Counted from the first letter of the stretch, positions 38,257 through 47,574 are shown. The stretch is 64,000 nucleotides of DNA from Tritrichomonas musculus (GCA_039105265.1 JAPFFF010000012.1:1612001-1676000), one strand, 5' to 3'. A program made the numbers and translations. The notes: generated by a model not told the origin, from the sequence alone.

Positions 38257-38619
38257 ATGTCGTCTACCGCAAAAGACTTCAAAGAATACCAAAAACAGCA
38301 AAAGAATGATATAAAAAGTGCTAATGCTGAAATCACCAATGCTGTTAAAGAGGTTGTATTCCTGTTCAACCAAAAAATAACAAACTCTACACCATCAAGT
38401 GTCTGCATCAACTATGACCCTTTGATACAAACCAACTTGAACAAGATTGCTGGTGCACTTACTCAAATGAATCACACTACCTGTGAGGTTTATATCAAAA
38501 AGAATCCACAATCTCCAAAACCAAAACCTCTTGGCTTTCAAGTGCCAATAGTGTCTGACTCGCAAGAGACACAAGAAGATGATGAACAAGAAGCTTCATC
38601 ACCAAAAGATAAGGAGTAA
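38257..38619 (+). CDS. Small helical protein with acidic tail (Polinton 2)
   Basis: From ATG 38257 the protein has 120 residues. A helical N-terminal half (DFKEYQKQQKNDIKSANAE, then NAVKEVVFLFNQKI) is followed by TNLNKIAGALTQMN and a Pro/Ser linker with the acidic end SQETQEDDEQEASSPKDKE. A close relative in Polinton 3 is at 60778-61149. It is divergent from the bZIP-like gene with a 57-bp spacer. The function is unknown; the helix-rich body and acidic tail could fit a DNA- or histone-associated or scaffold protein, but this is guesswork. Confidence 0.7.
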   Translation: MSSTAKDFKEYQKQQKNDIKSANAEITNAVKEVVFLFNQKITNSTPSSVCINYDPLIQTNLNKIAGALTQMNHTTCEVYIKKNPQSPKPKPLGFQVPIVSDSQETQEDDEQEASSPKDKE

Positions 38620-38646
38620 GAGTAAAAAATAACTACTTCTAATTTT

Positions 38647-39171
38647 TTATACTATACAATATTTTAAACATACATGATAATTATTAACAAGTTCATTATA
38701 TTCTTTATTATATACTTGTTTCAAATCAATGACTACCTCTCCATTATCTTTAATAATCTTAATAGCATCTATTTTTCTTATTGGACTACTCTTTGCTGCA
38801 CAACATCCAACATCTTCATTAAGTTGTACTTCAACCTCACTAACATGTAGTATTGCTTTGATGATGTTGCTAAGAGATTCAATAGGTACTATGATGCATT
38901 TCTTTGATATAATGTTAGCTAGTAGTGCTTTGTCTTGATTAAGTAGTATTTGTGCATATGCTTCAAGTATAACATTCCTTACATCTGATTCAACTTCAAC
39001 TGGTTCTGTTTGCACTCCAATGTCTCTTGTAATAACAATGTCTTCCTTGCCATCATCTCTCTTATTAATAATAATGTTGTTGTTGATGTTCGATGTAGAT
39101 GATGCAGCTGCTGATGGTTCTAAAGATACATTTGCTTGTACACCATTAGTTGTACTTCTCTTCTTAATCAT
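38647..39171 (-). CDS. Conserved Polinton protein, MIKKR family (Polinton 2)
   Basis: The 174-residue protein starts MIKKRSTTNGVQANVSLEPS, followed by a Ser/Asn linker and DIVITRDIGVQTEPVEVE, which contains a QT-core motif. The C-terminal half carries LLNQDKALLANIISKKC, EVEVQLNEDVGCCA and KQVYNKEYNELVNNYH. It is the relative of 24758-25336 and 60168-60699. It is convergent with the preceding small gene (27 bp between ends) and 20 bp from the next gene on the same strand. No known domain. Confidence 0.75.
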   Translation of the reverse strand: MIKKRSTTNGVQANVSLEPSAAASSTSNINNNIIINKRDDGKEDIVITRDIGVQTEPVEVESDVRNVILEAYAQILLNQDKALLANIISKKCIIVPIESLSNIIKAILHVSEVEVQLNEDVGCCAAKSSPIRKIDAIKIIKDNGEVVIDLKQVYNKEYNELVNNYHVCLKYCIV

Positions 39172-39191
39172 TTAAGTTTGAAAAAAAACTT

Positions 39192-39626
39192 TTAATAGAT
39201 ATTGTTTTGAGTAATAACATGTTGTGTAGGTCCATATCTAATATCTTGTTTATTATATTCTCTTGCTCTACCTTGCATAGCAGGTGGTTCAGGCTTCTTA
39301 AGATATTTTGGTAGTAGAGGTACTGGTTTATCATGTTGACCAATATGTCTATAAAATCCACCATCAGTTATGCTAACAGGAGGTTCATGTAGAGGTTTCG
39401 TTATATGTTCTCGAGTATCTGGGAATCTAACAGGCTCATCATGTTCGATAATCTGAGTAGGTGGTCGATTAATAAAAGGATTGAATGTGACTGAATATGT
39501 ATTAGTATTGCTGAATACACCAAAATGTTGGAATTCTATGTCTTTATTTTTCATGGTAGCTTCATTAAACATCATACCTTCTCTTCCAACAATCTCAGCA
39601 TGTGGGCTTCTATAATCATTCGACAT
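39192..39626 (-). CDS. Conserved Polinton protein downstream of capsid (Polinton 2)
   Basis: The 144-residue Pro-rich protein starts MSNDYRSPHAEIVGREGMMFNE and ends YGPTQHVITQNNIY. It is the relative of 23803-24234 and 59220-59675. It lies 31 bp downstream of the capsid gene on the same strand, as in the other two elements, which supports a virion role. No membrane segment, no enzymatic motif. Confidence 0.75.
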   Translation of the reverse strand: MSNDYRSPHAEIVGREGMMFNEATMKNKDIEFQHFGVFSNTNTYSVTFNPFINRPPTQIIEHDEPVRFPDTREHITKPLHEPPVSITDGGFYRHIGQHDKPVPLLPKYLKKPEPPAMQGRAREYNKQDIRYGPTQHVITQNNIY

Positions 39627-39657
39627 TTACAAAAAAATAAAATATCCTTCTTTATGT

Positions 39658-41340
39658 TTATTCAGGGGTTGTTAAATCATAAGGACCAATACGTACTGAT
39701 GGTGGCATACCATTTGGTCTAATCAAAATACTAATTGATATATCTGTTAATAAGCATAATAATGGAGGCGTATCAACTTCCTTTCTAAATGGATTATCTG
39801 CCTTTTGACTACATATCAGTTCGAAGTTAATAGGTGCAAGACTTGAAAGACCTTGTTGATATGTTCCATCTGTTTCAGTTGGAAGACCTATGAAGAATGA
39901 GGACCTATCATTTGGATAATAACCTGTTGTATTTTCATTATATTGATACTCATTAGCTAGACTTGCTATAACCTCTTTGTTAAATCCATTTTGCTCTCCA
40001 TTCATGTTCATTGCATTCTGGCAATATTCGAGGAACTCTGGATACTTACCATTAGTACCAAATGCTTTAGCAGGAATATTGTTGTAATTACCACAATTCA
40101 TATGAAATGCTTCAAACATAGGATTCTTGAAGTATGTCTTATGCGTATGCTTGAGTGGGAATAAGCAAAACATACTATCTACAAAATTAGGTGTAATAGT
40201 AATAGTTGCTTTATCTTGTTCATTATTAAGAGGTCTTGTACAAGTGTAAAATGACATAATCTGTGTTGGGAATGTAAGTGGATGTTGAGGGTTAGCATAT
40301 CTTTGAACAAGTGCTGTATATACAGATTCATGAATACCAAAACAAGGTATAATACTCGCACATTCTTCAATGGAATAATCAACAACACTCCAAGTTCTCC
40401 AATCACTGTAAATAGTTCGGTCAACTCTTTCCTTAGTCTTGTCAGCTCCTGTAATTTCATATGCCCCTCCATGATTTTCACCAACAGGTGGAAGATTGTT
40501 GGGGTGATTAATCTTATCCATTGCTATTTTTTCGGTACTTGTCCACATCCATATTGGTTCTCCAATAGGTCGAAATTCATTGGTAATTTCATCAACATTG
40601 AAGTCTTTCATTATATGTGGATTAGCAACCAAGCTCTTTTCAAAACCAACTGGACAATATACCATACCAGCTGTTGAAAAGTATAGACGTAATTCGATTT
40701 TACCTGCAAATGCTGGCAAGTACTTGATATTAGATAATGGTAGGAATCGTCGTAAATCAATCTTTAATCTTATTGTTTCAGTGACAGAAGTCACATCTTT
40801 GTTAAGATTTGCAACAAAACCGCATCTCCTTCCATGAGTATCATTCCAAATATCCTTATGTCTTGCTTTACTATATATATCAGCTCTTTTAGTAACTTCA
40901 TTTGCGCAACATGCAGTTAAAAAGGATTCTTCACATCCAAAGTTCTGGGTATAAAGTGTCATACCATTAGCTACAATTTCATACTTCTCAACAGCATCTC
41001 GAGCATCCTTAAAACCAAACCATACCTTACCAAAATTATAACCACTGACATTTTCTAAATCACTTAGAATTGGCTTGTCTATTTTTATCATCACTTTCAT
41101 ATCTGCTCGAATAAATCCATTATATATATCAGCAGTATTATGAGTATTAGGAGAGATAATACATGTTGTATAGGAACCACTCTTAATTGGTGGTGATGGT
41201 GAATACGAAGTTTGTGGATTTAATGAGTATGCTTTATTTGTATCACTAAGTGAAATGCAATTATCGACAACATCAAAATAGGATGAAATTTGGGTACAAA
41301 CCTCAGCTGAGGTTCTCATATATTGTTCCTTGTTGAGCAT
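39658..41340 (-). CDS. Major capsid protein, double-jelly-roll type (Polinton 2)
   Basis: The 560-residue protein aligns along its length with the capsid protein of Polinton 1 (22104-23780) and its C-terminal two thirds with the Polinton 3 frame (58419-59211). Conserved blocks include SPNTHNTADIYNGFIRADMK, CEESFLTACCANEVTKRADI and NGMPPSVRIGPYDLTTPE. It would form the icosahedral shell as the hexon-like trimer known for Polintons. The frame looks whole. It is followed at 18 bp upstream by the charged structural candidate gene, as in Polinton 1. Confidence 0.88.
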   Translation of the reverse strand: MLNKEQYMRTSAEVCTQISSYFDVVDNCISLSDTNKAYSLNPQTSYSPSPPIKSGSYTTCIISPNTHNTADIYNGFIRADMKVMIKIDKPILSDLENVSGYNFGKVWFGFKDARDAVEKYEIVANGMTLYTQNFGCEESFLTACCANEVTKRADIYSKARHKDIWNDTHGRRCGFVANLNKDVTSVTETIRLKIDLRRFLPLSNIKYLPAFAGKIELRLYFSTAGMVYCPVGFEKSLVANPHIMKDFNVDEITNEFRPIGEPIWMWTSTEKIAMDKINHPNNLPPVGENHGGAYEITGADKTKERVDRTIYSDWRTWSVVDYSIEECASIIPCFGIHESVYTALVQRYANPQHPLTFPTQIMSFYTCTRPLNNEQDKATITITPNFVDSMFCLFPLKHTHKTYFKNPMFEAFHMNCGNYNNIPAKAFGTNGKYPEFLEYCQNAMNMNGEQNGFNKEVIASLANEYQYNENTTGYYPNDRSSFFIGLPTETDGTYQQGLSSLAPINFELICSQKADNPFRKEVDTPPLLCLLTDISISILIRPNGMPPSVRIGPYDLTTPE

Positions 41341-41358
41341 TTTTTAGATGAAAAAAAT

Positions 41359-41895
41359 TTACATCATATCTTCAAAGATGCGATTTCTCCTACCCATTAT
41401 TCGTTGAGGAGGTATATATTGTTGTGGTGGTTCTTCATATTGTTGTGGTGGTTCTTCAGGAACATATTGTTGTCTTGGTTGACTCATTCTTTTATCAACA
41501 ACCTCTTTTATCATTCGTCTCTGTTCTTTCTTCTCTCGACTTATCTTCATTTCTTCACCTAGTGATTTTAATTGTTTGAGTATTTCTTCATTCACAGTAG
41601 GGTCATATGTTTGTTGAGGTTTTCGTGGTTTTGGAGGTTTTCGTGCAGCTTTCGAACTTAATGACTTTCTGGGAGTTTCTTCAAAATCATCACTATTTGA
41701 GTTTTCTTGAGTTTCTTCGATATTTTCACTTTCTGAGTTTTCTTGAGAATCTTGACGAATTGGAGTTTTTCGGGGTTTTATTATATACTTGTCTTTCTTC
41801 TTTGTTGGCAAAACTTCCCAATCTGGGTCATCCCTTCCATTCAACCATTTATGAATAACCGCAAGTCTCTTAGAACCTGTTAGATGTTTTGACAT
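41359..41895 (-). CDS. Charged structural candidate upstream of capsid (Polinton 2)
   Basis: The 178-residue protein begins MSKHLTGSKRLAVIHKWLNG.DDPDWEVLPT and ends with RRNRIFEDMM, like its relative at 21604-22086. The middle is rich in Glu, Asn and Ser, followed by a conserved helix (NEEILKQLKSLGEEMKISRE) and Pro/Gln/Tyr repeats (EEPPQQYEEPPQQY). The N-terminal 30 residues are the best conserved part. Probably a capsid-assembly or minor virion protein by position. Confidence 0.72.
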   Translation of the reverse strand: MSKHLTGSKRLAVIHKWLNGRDDPDWEVLPTKKKDKYIIKPRKTPIRQDSQENSESENIEETQENSNSDDFEETPRKSLSSKAARKPPKPRKPQQTYDPTVNEEILKQLKSLGEEMKISREKKEQRRMIKEVVDKRMSQPRQQYVPEEPPQQYEEPPQQYIPPQRIMGRRNRIFEDMM

Positions 41896-41946
41896 TTAAA
41901 AATAAACAAAAAAAAAGTCCATAAATTGAGTTTTATTGAGTTTTCA

Positions 41947-42402
41947 TCAGATGTAAGTTCTCGCATGATTGTTTGTAGTAAATTCACTCTCTTTTAATGA
42001 ATTAGATGAAAATGTTGGCTTTTCAAGAGGTGCACCAACTGAATCGCCTTTTGCAGATTTATTAATTGATGACAAGGCAGTTTTCACATTTCCTTCTGGG
42101 ACATATTTTAATGCTGTGTCAGCTATGTTTGCTAATCTATTTCTTGTTTTATCGCTCAAGAAGCTTTCACCAAGACCTCTCGCAACTGAACCAATAACAC
42201 CAGCATGCTTGGTTAATCCACCTGCTGAAGCATCCAATAATTTACTTGCAAGACCTCCAGTAAAACTATCTGCAGCTCCCATTAATAATTTACCACCTAA
42301 ACCTACTCCTCCTTTTATTATCGTTTGCCATGGAGAAAATTCTTTTTGTTTAGCATAATTTGGCTTCCAATAATCTTCTACTGAATGACGTTGAATTCCC
42401 AT
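41947..42402 (-). CDS. Gly/Ala-rich small structural candidate (Polinton 2)
   Basis: The 151-residue protein has a short polar start (MGIQRHSVEDYWKPNYAKQK) and the Gly/Ala/Leu-rich amphipathic body LGGKLLMGAADSFTGGLASKL with ...GLGESFLSDKTRNRLANIAD. It is the relative of 21176-21574, which lacks part of the N-terminal segment. Place and composition suggest a minor virion protein, perhaps membrane-active; unproven. Confidence 0.68.
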   Translation of the reverse strand: MGIQRHSVEDYWKPNYAKQKEFSPWQTIIKGGVGLGGKLLMGAADSFTGGLASKLLDASAGGLTKHAGVIGSVARGLGESFLSDKTRNRLANIADTALKYVPEGNVKTALSSINKSAKGDSVGAPLEKPTFSSNSLKESEFTTNNHARTYI

Positions 42403-42420
42403 TTAAAAAATAATAAAAAA

Positions 42421-43287
42421 TTATTCAAAATAGTACTTATTAGCAGAAATATTCATTACGAATTTTTCATGTGGTTCTTTATGTTGTAGGTACTCAGCTA
42501 CTGTCTGTTTAGTATTTAATGAGTTATTTGTTTGTTGCAACAAGCTCGTAAAATCTTCCTCACTATATCCTGTATAACATATGATATCTGTTGCTAACCT
42601 TTTAGCATTCATATGAACAAATCGAATTGTTTGTATTGCCATGATACATGTTAAATTATAGTGTCTTGTTTTGGTTAACAACTTGATAAATTCACTATTA
42701 CCATTCTTTAATAAATCACTACCTGCACAATCATCTAGTATCAATAATGTATTATATGGATATGATGATGTTTCATACTTGACGAGCTTATTTGCTATAT
42801 ATATTATTTTATCATTGAGCTCATTCAAATGATGCTTCTCAATGAGCCTCCTCATTTCGTCATTGGTCTCTTTCATTCGAGATAGTACATATTTGACAAT
42901 GGCATAATACTTTATCTTTCTTCGAAGATGTCTTTTAAGATAACTCATTAATTCTCTTTCCTTTACATAATCGATTCTTGATTGTATCTGTTTATTAAGT
43001 GTTTCAGCTGTTTTATCCATTTTACCAGAGCTTGAGCAAAATATTATCTTTTGGTAGTATGGATGTTTAAACAACCTCTCTGTTATCATAATATGTCTCC
43101 ATATCCAAAAACTTTTACCAGCACCTGGTTTACCAATTAAAAAATATATACCGTTTGTGCTAAAAGGATAATCAGGTGATAATGGTTTAATCAATGCACC
43201 ATCTATTTCTTTCATGTTCTTCCGTAAGGTTTCTTTAATCAATGTTTCTACTTTATTTATTAGTTCTGCACTTGGGGGTTCATCCAT
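42421..43287 (-). CDS. A32-type DNA packaging ATPase, Polinton ATP (Polinton 2)
   Basis: The 288-residue ATPase has Walker A IGKPGAGKS (about residues 52-60), Walker B TLLILDDCAGSDLL (about 174-187) and the following LLTKTRHYNLTCIMAIQT, typical of FtsK/HerA-related packaging ATPases of Polintons, virophages and large DNA viruses. It would drive DNA into capsids. The frame looks whole. It is separated by 10 bp from the integrase gene and 18 bp from the next structural gene on the same strand. Confidence 0.92.
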   Translation of the reverse strand: MDEPPSAELINKVETLIKETLRKNMKEIDGALIKPLSPDYPFSTNGIYFLIGKPGAGKSFWIWRHIMITERLFKHPYYQKIIFCSSSGKMDKTAETLNKQIQSRIDYVKERELMSYLKRHLRRKIKYYAIVKYVLSRMKETNDEMRRLIEKHHLNELNDKIIYIANKLVKYETSSYPYNTLLILDDCAGSDLLKNGNSEFIKLLTKTRHYNLTCIMAIQTIRFVHMNAKRLATDIICYTGYSEEDFTSLLQQTNNSLNTKQTVAEYLQHKEPHEKFVMNISANKYYFE

Positions 43288-43297
43288 TTACAAATTT

Positions 43298-44392
43298 TTA
43301 AATGTATTTCATAATTTTATCTGGTATTGGTTCTCCTTTCTTCTTTTGTTCCAACCAATATTGTCTTTCTGCTGTACCAAGTACTAATGGATTACCTCTC
43401 CTTACATCTCTAATAGTTTGTCTAGCAAAGGCATCATCACCTTCGACTCCTTCCCATTTTAAATCATACTTACCAGTATCTTCATCAAAGTTATATATTT
43501 TTTCAATAATACCTTCTTTACCTTCATTTAGTCTTTCAGCTACTTTAATCCTTTTGTCTCTTGTCCTTAACAACCTATATCCAGGGAATGAACTTGTTGA
43601 ACCATCTTTGGACTTGACCACAAACTGGTTACCTTTTTGCGAGTCAACTATATAAGACTCATTGGACAAATTACTTCTTCTTTTACCAAATGGTTCTTTT
43701 TCGAGTACTAACCTGACCTTCTCACCTGGATTAAAATGGTATGGATTAATGCGTGCATTCTTTTGGATGTACTTTATTTCATCCTCTGGAGTAATATCAT
43801 TAGGTGCTTTATTATCTAAAGACCTATGAGGAGAGTTATTATATATGTTTACCAAATCATGCATCTCCTTTGGTTGAATAAACCTATTTTCACCAATAGC
43901 ATCTCTTATAGTTCTCATAAATCTATTAATAATGCCAAGTACATTATGGTTATTCTCAGTTGTTGTTCGGTATTTTATGTTCTTCTCTCTCATGAAGTCT
44001 AATACAGTTGATGATAAATATGCAGCATCCTCATCACTTGTTATTGAATATACATGAGGTACATCATTAACAAATTTATGAAGCGCTGCCAATACTTCCC
44101 TTGCTCCTTTACCATTCATAGGATATGCATATGCTTTTCTGGTGTTGATATTGATGAACATTAGATAATTCAACCCACCTGCCTCTTTATTATTAATGAA
44201 GGTATCCATTTGATAACCATCAGGGTGTTTCGATACGATAGGTATATATTGTGCTTTTGGTACTCTCTTATCATGTACTACTCTTTCATCAAAGTATTTC
44301 TTTGCTTCCTCTTCATTCAGATTCTCTTGTTTTGCCATGCTAAGGTATTTGTCCAAGGTCCTCCATTTAGCTTTGTTGTATAATTTTTTCAT
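43298..44392 (-). CDS. Retrovirus-like (rve) integrase, Polinton INT (Polinton 2)
   Basis: The 364-residue integrase has the catalytic core with YQMDTFINN (first Asp about 62), LMFININTRKAYAYPMNGKG, SITSDEDAAYLS (second Asp about 118) and HNVLGIINRFMRTIRD. The C-terminus contains an SH3-like part (FNPGEKVRLVLEKEPF) and a chromodomain-like part (KYDLKWEGVEGDDAF). The enzyme makes the 5-bp staggered insertions seen for Polintons 1 and 2. It is similar over its length to the Polinton 1 integrase. The frame looks whole. Confidence 0.93.
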   Translation of the reverse strand: MKKLYNKAKWRTLDKYLSMAKQENLNEEEAKKYFDERVVHDKRVPKAQYIPIVSKHPDGYQMDTFINNKEAGGLNYLMFININTRKAYAYPMNGKGAREVLAALHKFVNDVPHVYSITSDEDAAYLSSTVLDFMREKNIKYRTTTENNHNVLGIINRFMRTIRDAIGENRFIQPKEMHDLVNIYNNSPHRSLDNKAPNDITPEDEIKYIQKNARINPYHFNPGEKVRLVLEKEPFGKRRSNLSNESYIVDSQKGNQFVVKSKDGSTSSFPGYRLLRTRDKRIKVAERLNEGKEGIIEKIYNFDEDTGKYDLKWEGVEGDDAFARQTIRDVRRGNPLVLGTAERQYWLEQKKKGEPIPDKIMKYI

Positions 44393-44423
44393 ATGGGGTT
44401 GGTTCTTCTTTACTCATTTATTT

Positions 44424-45425
44424 TTAAATAAACATCTTATCATATTGAAGGAATTGCATTTCGATAACAAATGAATCATTTGGAGGTAGTTTGGTTGGAC
44501 AATAATAATGAACATCACTATAGAAGTCTATCCAAAACCTTTGGTCCATTGAGTTTAACTTGAAGTATTTAATAGGACTATATTCAACATCGCTATTTCC
44601 TATATAATTATGTAATGCTTGTTCACCTATCGATGAATATATTTTGCATGATTGTCTGTCCCATATATTATCGAATATTAATTCCTTACTCCATGTTTGA
44701 TATTTTTCTGGTTTATTTTGAAATATGCCATTACCTATATTAAACACATCTGCAAAATCATCATTCCAGGATTTAAGTTTGAAAAAGTTCATATATGGTG
44801 CGGTATACTCCCAATCTTGTTCATTCTTACTGTTAGTATAGTAGTATTTATGATTCTCTGCTTTATTTCTTTCTGTATAAATAATTTCATGAAAACCATT
44901 TTTATCATAATATCCATCTGTTTGTATATCTCTATCCTGTATATTGTCATCATTTTGAACAAATTTGTCTAATGAAGAAGTTTTAATGTATGACTTGAAT
45001 GCATGATTAACTGCATCAAAAAATCCACGTAAATCTCCATCGATTGACACCCAATCAATGACTTTGAAGAATCCATATTCATGATTAGTACCAGTTATAT
45101 AGTCTTCTTTTAGTGTTCCATCATTCCATGTTCCACCACAGACAAACTCATATGTTTTCTTATGTATCTTATATATTTCAATCTCTACTTCCATTTTGCG
45201 TCGTCTCTTAATGATATGTGCTGAACGAACGCCAACAATAGATTCCCCTTTGTTTGCAGTTGACCATTCTGGTGGGAAATTAAACCAATACCTATTAAAC
45301 TTAGCTTTATCATGTTGAGCATCCTCAAGGAAGTAGGCTGTTTCGATTGGAAGAGGTGTATTACCATCATTAACTATATTATCTCGATTAGGATAAAGAG
45401 TTTTAACACTTGGTGGTAATTCCAT
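44424..45425 (-). CDS. Candidate minor capsid protein (Polinton 2)
   Basis: The 333-residue protein is the counterpart of 18159-19130. Shared landmarks are MELPP.VKT..PNR.NIV, YFLEDAQ/FFLEDSQ, FNFPPEWSTANKGESIVGVRS, DRDIQTDGYYDKNGFHE and NSMDQRFWIDFYSD. It is strand-rich with many aromatic residues and sits between protease and integrase in both elements. A penton or other minor capsid role is inferred from position and composition only. Confidence 0.6.
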   Translation of the reverse strand: MELPPSVKTLYPNRDNIVNDGNTPLPIETAYFLEDAQHDKAKFNRYWFNFPPEWSTANKGESIVGVRSAHIIKRRRKMEVEIEIYKIHKKTYEFVCGGTWNDGTLKEDYITGTNHEYGFFKVIDWVSIDGDLRGFFDAVNHAFKSYIKTSSLDKFVQNDDNIQDRDIQTDGYYDKNGFHEIIYTERNKAENHKYYYTNSKNEQDWEYTAPYMNFFKLKSWNDDFADVFNIGNGIFQNKPEKYQTWSKELIFDNIWDRQSCKIYSSIGEQALHNYIGNSDVEYSPIKYFKLNSMDQRFWIDFYSDVHYYCPTKLPPNDSFVIEMQFLQYDKMFI

Positions 45426-45446
45426 TTCGAGTTGAATAAAAAGTCT

Positions 45447-46994
45447 TTATTGATATACGACACCTGTTTCTAATTCATTGTTTTGAAGTTCTCGAAGTAT
45501 TCTCTTTCTAATATCTGGCATATTGCGTTGTTTAAACTTACCATCTCCTTCATGCAAAAAGGTACGACAAGATTCCATTAGAAACACTCCACAATCCTTG
45601 TTATTCCTTTGACTAGGTACATCATAATATTTTGCTTTTAACTTACCTGTTCCTGAAATATTGATCCACTTATTAAGTGTCTTTACCTCTGGTGCCATTG
45701 ACTTATTCTCAGAGTCATAGCATTCGATTATTTTCTTTGAATATCGAACAATACTTAAAACCCAATGTTCTCCATCTGAACAAATGGGGACAAATACTTT
45801 ATCGAAATGTGAAAATGACTGTTTACCTGAGATAGGACTTTTCATCAGTTCATGTATTTTTTCCATATCATTAGTCTCATATGCCATAGAAAGGAGGGTA
45901 TAAAATGCAGTAGGTAAAACCAATATTTTCTTTTTATCAAACTCTGCTTCATTTTGACCAGGTTGTTTATTTAATCTCTTTCCTTTGTTATATAGAAGTT
46001 TCAAGTAGTCATCAATAACATCTTCGTCTATATTTTCATCATTGACTAAACTCCTCCAATCATGAATTTTATGACGTCCTTGGTCTACTGTATACTCTCC
46101 TGCCTTCTGTGGTGTCATACGGGGTTGTCTTGGAGGTGGACTAGTACCTCGAGAGGTATGTGATGATGGAAACTGTGGAGGTGGTGATGAAGGAGGAGGA
46201 GGTGGTGGAGGTGGAGGTGAAGGTGAACGAGGTCGTTTTGATTTTGTCTTAGGTTGTTTTGATTTTTTCTTAGGTCTATCATCCTCGTCTAAATTTGTAC
46301 TACTTTGAAGTAAAAGTTGAATTCTGTTTGGATTTTGGTCCCTTGTTGGTGGCTCAACATTTGTGGGTCGGTTCCTACCGATTTTCCTAAGGTTAAGATG
46401 ATAATCATTTCGATTTAAAGTTGGAGGTCTGGGTAATGGAGCCAATTCAGGTATATCATCTGTTTGAATACCTCTAGTTTTATATTCTTTCTTATCACTT
46501 TTCAATGTTCTTTCTTTCATCTGCTCTCTCAGTTCTCTAGCTGCTTGTTTTTCCTCCTCAGTCTTCATTCGAGATATCCTTATGTTGATAATATCATAAT
46601 GTAATTTTATCTCTGTTAATATACCTGTTGTTGATTCCTGGAGAGTATATTGATATGGCTTTAATACTGTTATGTAATGTCCATGTTCATCTTTATCATC
46701 TTGATTTTTCTTAATTGCAAAAACACAACCTGTAAATTTTGCTTTTGGTCTCTCTCTCTTGAGTCTATTAGCAAATTCAAGTACGTCTTTAAAAGCTATA
46801 CTAGTATTTAAATATGTCTCATATAATTTTTGTAGATTTATTTGATTATTAGAGAACTTCCATATAGTTTGACCCAAACCTCTTGTTAATCTTGCAACAT
46901 CTCTATCAACTAGTTTAGGTCGAAATTTAAAAGTACATTGTAGTAGTTGTATTTTATTGTTAGGTTTAGTTTGTGTGCCTTTATCACTTGTCAT
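45447..46994 (-). CDS. Ulp1/adenain-like cysteine protease, Polinton PRO (Polinton 2)
   Basis: From ATG 46994 (MTSDKGTQTKP) the protein has about 515 residues. The N-terminal domain (about 20-150) and a Pro/Ser/Lys-rich linker (SPSPPPPPPPPPSSPPP) precede the C48-type protease domain with GEHWVLSIV (His about 407), ECYDSENKS (Asp about 425), and QRNNKDCGVFLME (Gln and Cys about 462-467). In Polintons this enzyme processes virion proteins. Two QT-core motifs are present (KGTQTKP at the N-terminus and RGIQTDDIP before the linker). The start is set by the very tight divergent arrangement with the gene at 47010, 15 bp away. Confidence 0.9.
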   Translation of the reverse strand: MTSDKGTQTKPNNKIQLLQCTFKFRPKLVDRDVARLTRGLGQTIWKFSNNQINLQKLYETYLNTSIAFKDVLEFANRLKRERPKAKFTGCVFAIKKNQDDKDEHGHYITVLKPYQYTLQESTTGILTEIKLHYDIINIRISRMKTEEEKQAARELREQMKERTLKSDKKEYKTRGIQTDDIPELAPLPRPPTLNRNDYHLNLRKIGRNRPTNVEPPTRDQNPNRIQLLLQSSTNLDEDDRPKKKSKQPKTKSKRPRSPSPPPPPPPPPSSPPPQFPSSHTSRGTSPPPRQPRMTPQKAGEYTVDQGRHKIHDWRSLVNDENIDEDVIDDYLKLLYNKGKRLNKQPGQNEAEFDKKKILVLPTAFYTLLSMAYETNDMEKIHELMKSPISGKQSFSHFDKVFVPICSDGEHWVLSIVRYSKKIIECYDSENKSMAPEVKTLNKWINISGTGKLKAKYYDVPSQRNNKDCGVFLMESCRTFLHEGDGKFKQRNMPDIRKRILRELQNNELETGVVYQ

Positions 46995-47009
46995 TTTTAT
47001 CATTATAAA

Positions 47010-47261
47010 ATGTCTCAATCAGACCGTATGTATATCCTCGTTAGAATTCTATCGAACATCCATGAATATAATGTAGAGAGTGATGAAACTAGAAGAAAAA
47101 AATTGATGAAGACTATAAAAGAATTATCAGCTCAGTATTTCAAACCTGAACATCTTCAAATAATGAGGATAGATAATGATGTTGATTTTTTAGGTCGAAT
47201 TGAACACTTTGCTTTGGAGTTCTTAGAACTATATATAGTTAATCTGCCCTCGCATTTATAA
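47010..47261 (+). CDS. Small helical protein (Polinton 2)
   Basis: An 83-residue helical protein (MSQSDRMYILVRILSNIHEY) with a charged middle. It diverges from the protease gene with only 15 bp between the ATGs, and its 3' end overlaps the convergent HNH gene by 23 bp. No motif is recognised. No relative is seen in Polinton 1. Confidence 0.55.
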   Translation: MSQSDRMYILVRILSNIHEYNVESDETRRKKLMKTIKELSAQYFKPEHLQIMRIDNDVDFLGRIEHFALEFLELYIVNLPSHL

Positions 47262-47574
47262 TTTTGGGCATATCCCTGTTATAGTTACTATCAGTTGGGG
47301 TTATCCATCTTAAGTTGCTTAGATGGTAGTCAGCCCTATTCCTATTGATATGGTCTACCTCTATTTTATGTTGTGGGTCATCATTAGGTATGAACTGTCT
47401 TGCTATAAGTACATGTTTCAAGTAGTAGTCGCCATTTAGACATACACGTATATACCCCTTTATATGTTTTGCATCTTTGCATATAAAATGATTACTCTTA
47501 CGTCTTATAGTATAGGGGTACCTATTCAATATCTCATAGTCGTTAGTAAAGCCTTTGAGCGGAACAAATGACAT
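47239..47574 (-). CDS. HNH endonuclease (Polinton 2)
   Basis: The 111-residue nuclease is the relative of the Polinton 1 protein at 15952-16263: both start MSFVPLKGF.NDYEILN.YP.TIR, and both have YLKHV.IA.QF.PNDDP followed by the HNH block EVDHINRNRADYHLSNLRWI. It may be a homing-type nuclease that spread between Polintons or was inherited from their ancestor. It lies next to the protease gene in both elements, but here a small gene on the other strand intervenes. Confidence 0.85.
   Translation of the reverse strand: MSFVPLKGFTNDYEILNRYPYTIRRKSNHFICKDAKHIKGYIRVCLNGDYYLKHVLIARQFIPNDDPQHKIEVDHINRNRADYHLSNLRWITPTDSNYNRDMPKIINARAD

Noticed and set aside
43298-44392. Integrase as a sign of an LTR retrotransposon
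   Set aside because: There is no reverse transcriptase, gag or LTR; the surrounding ATPase, protease, capsid and POLB genes and the 5-bp duplication define a Polinton.
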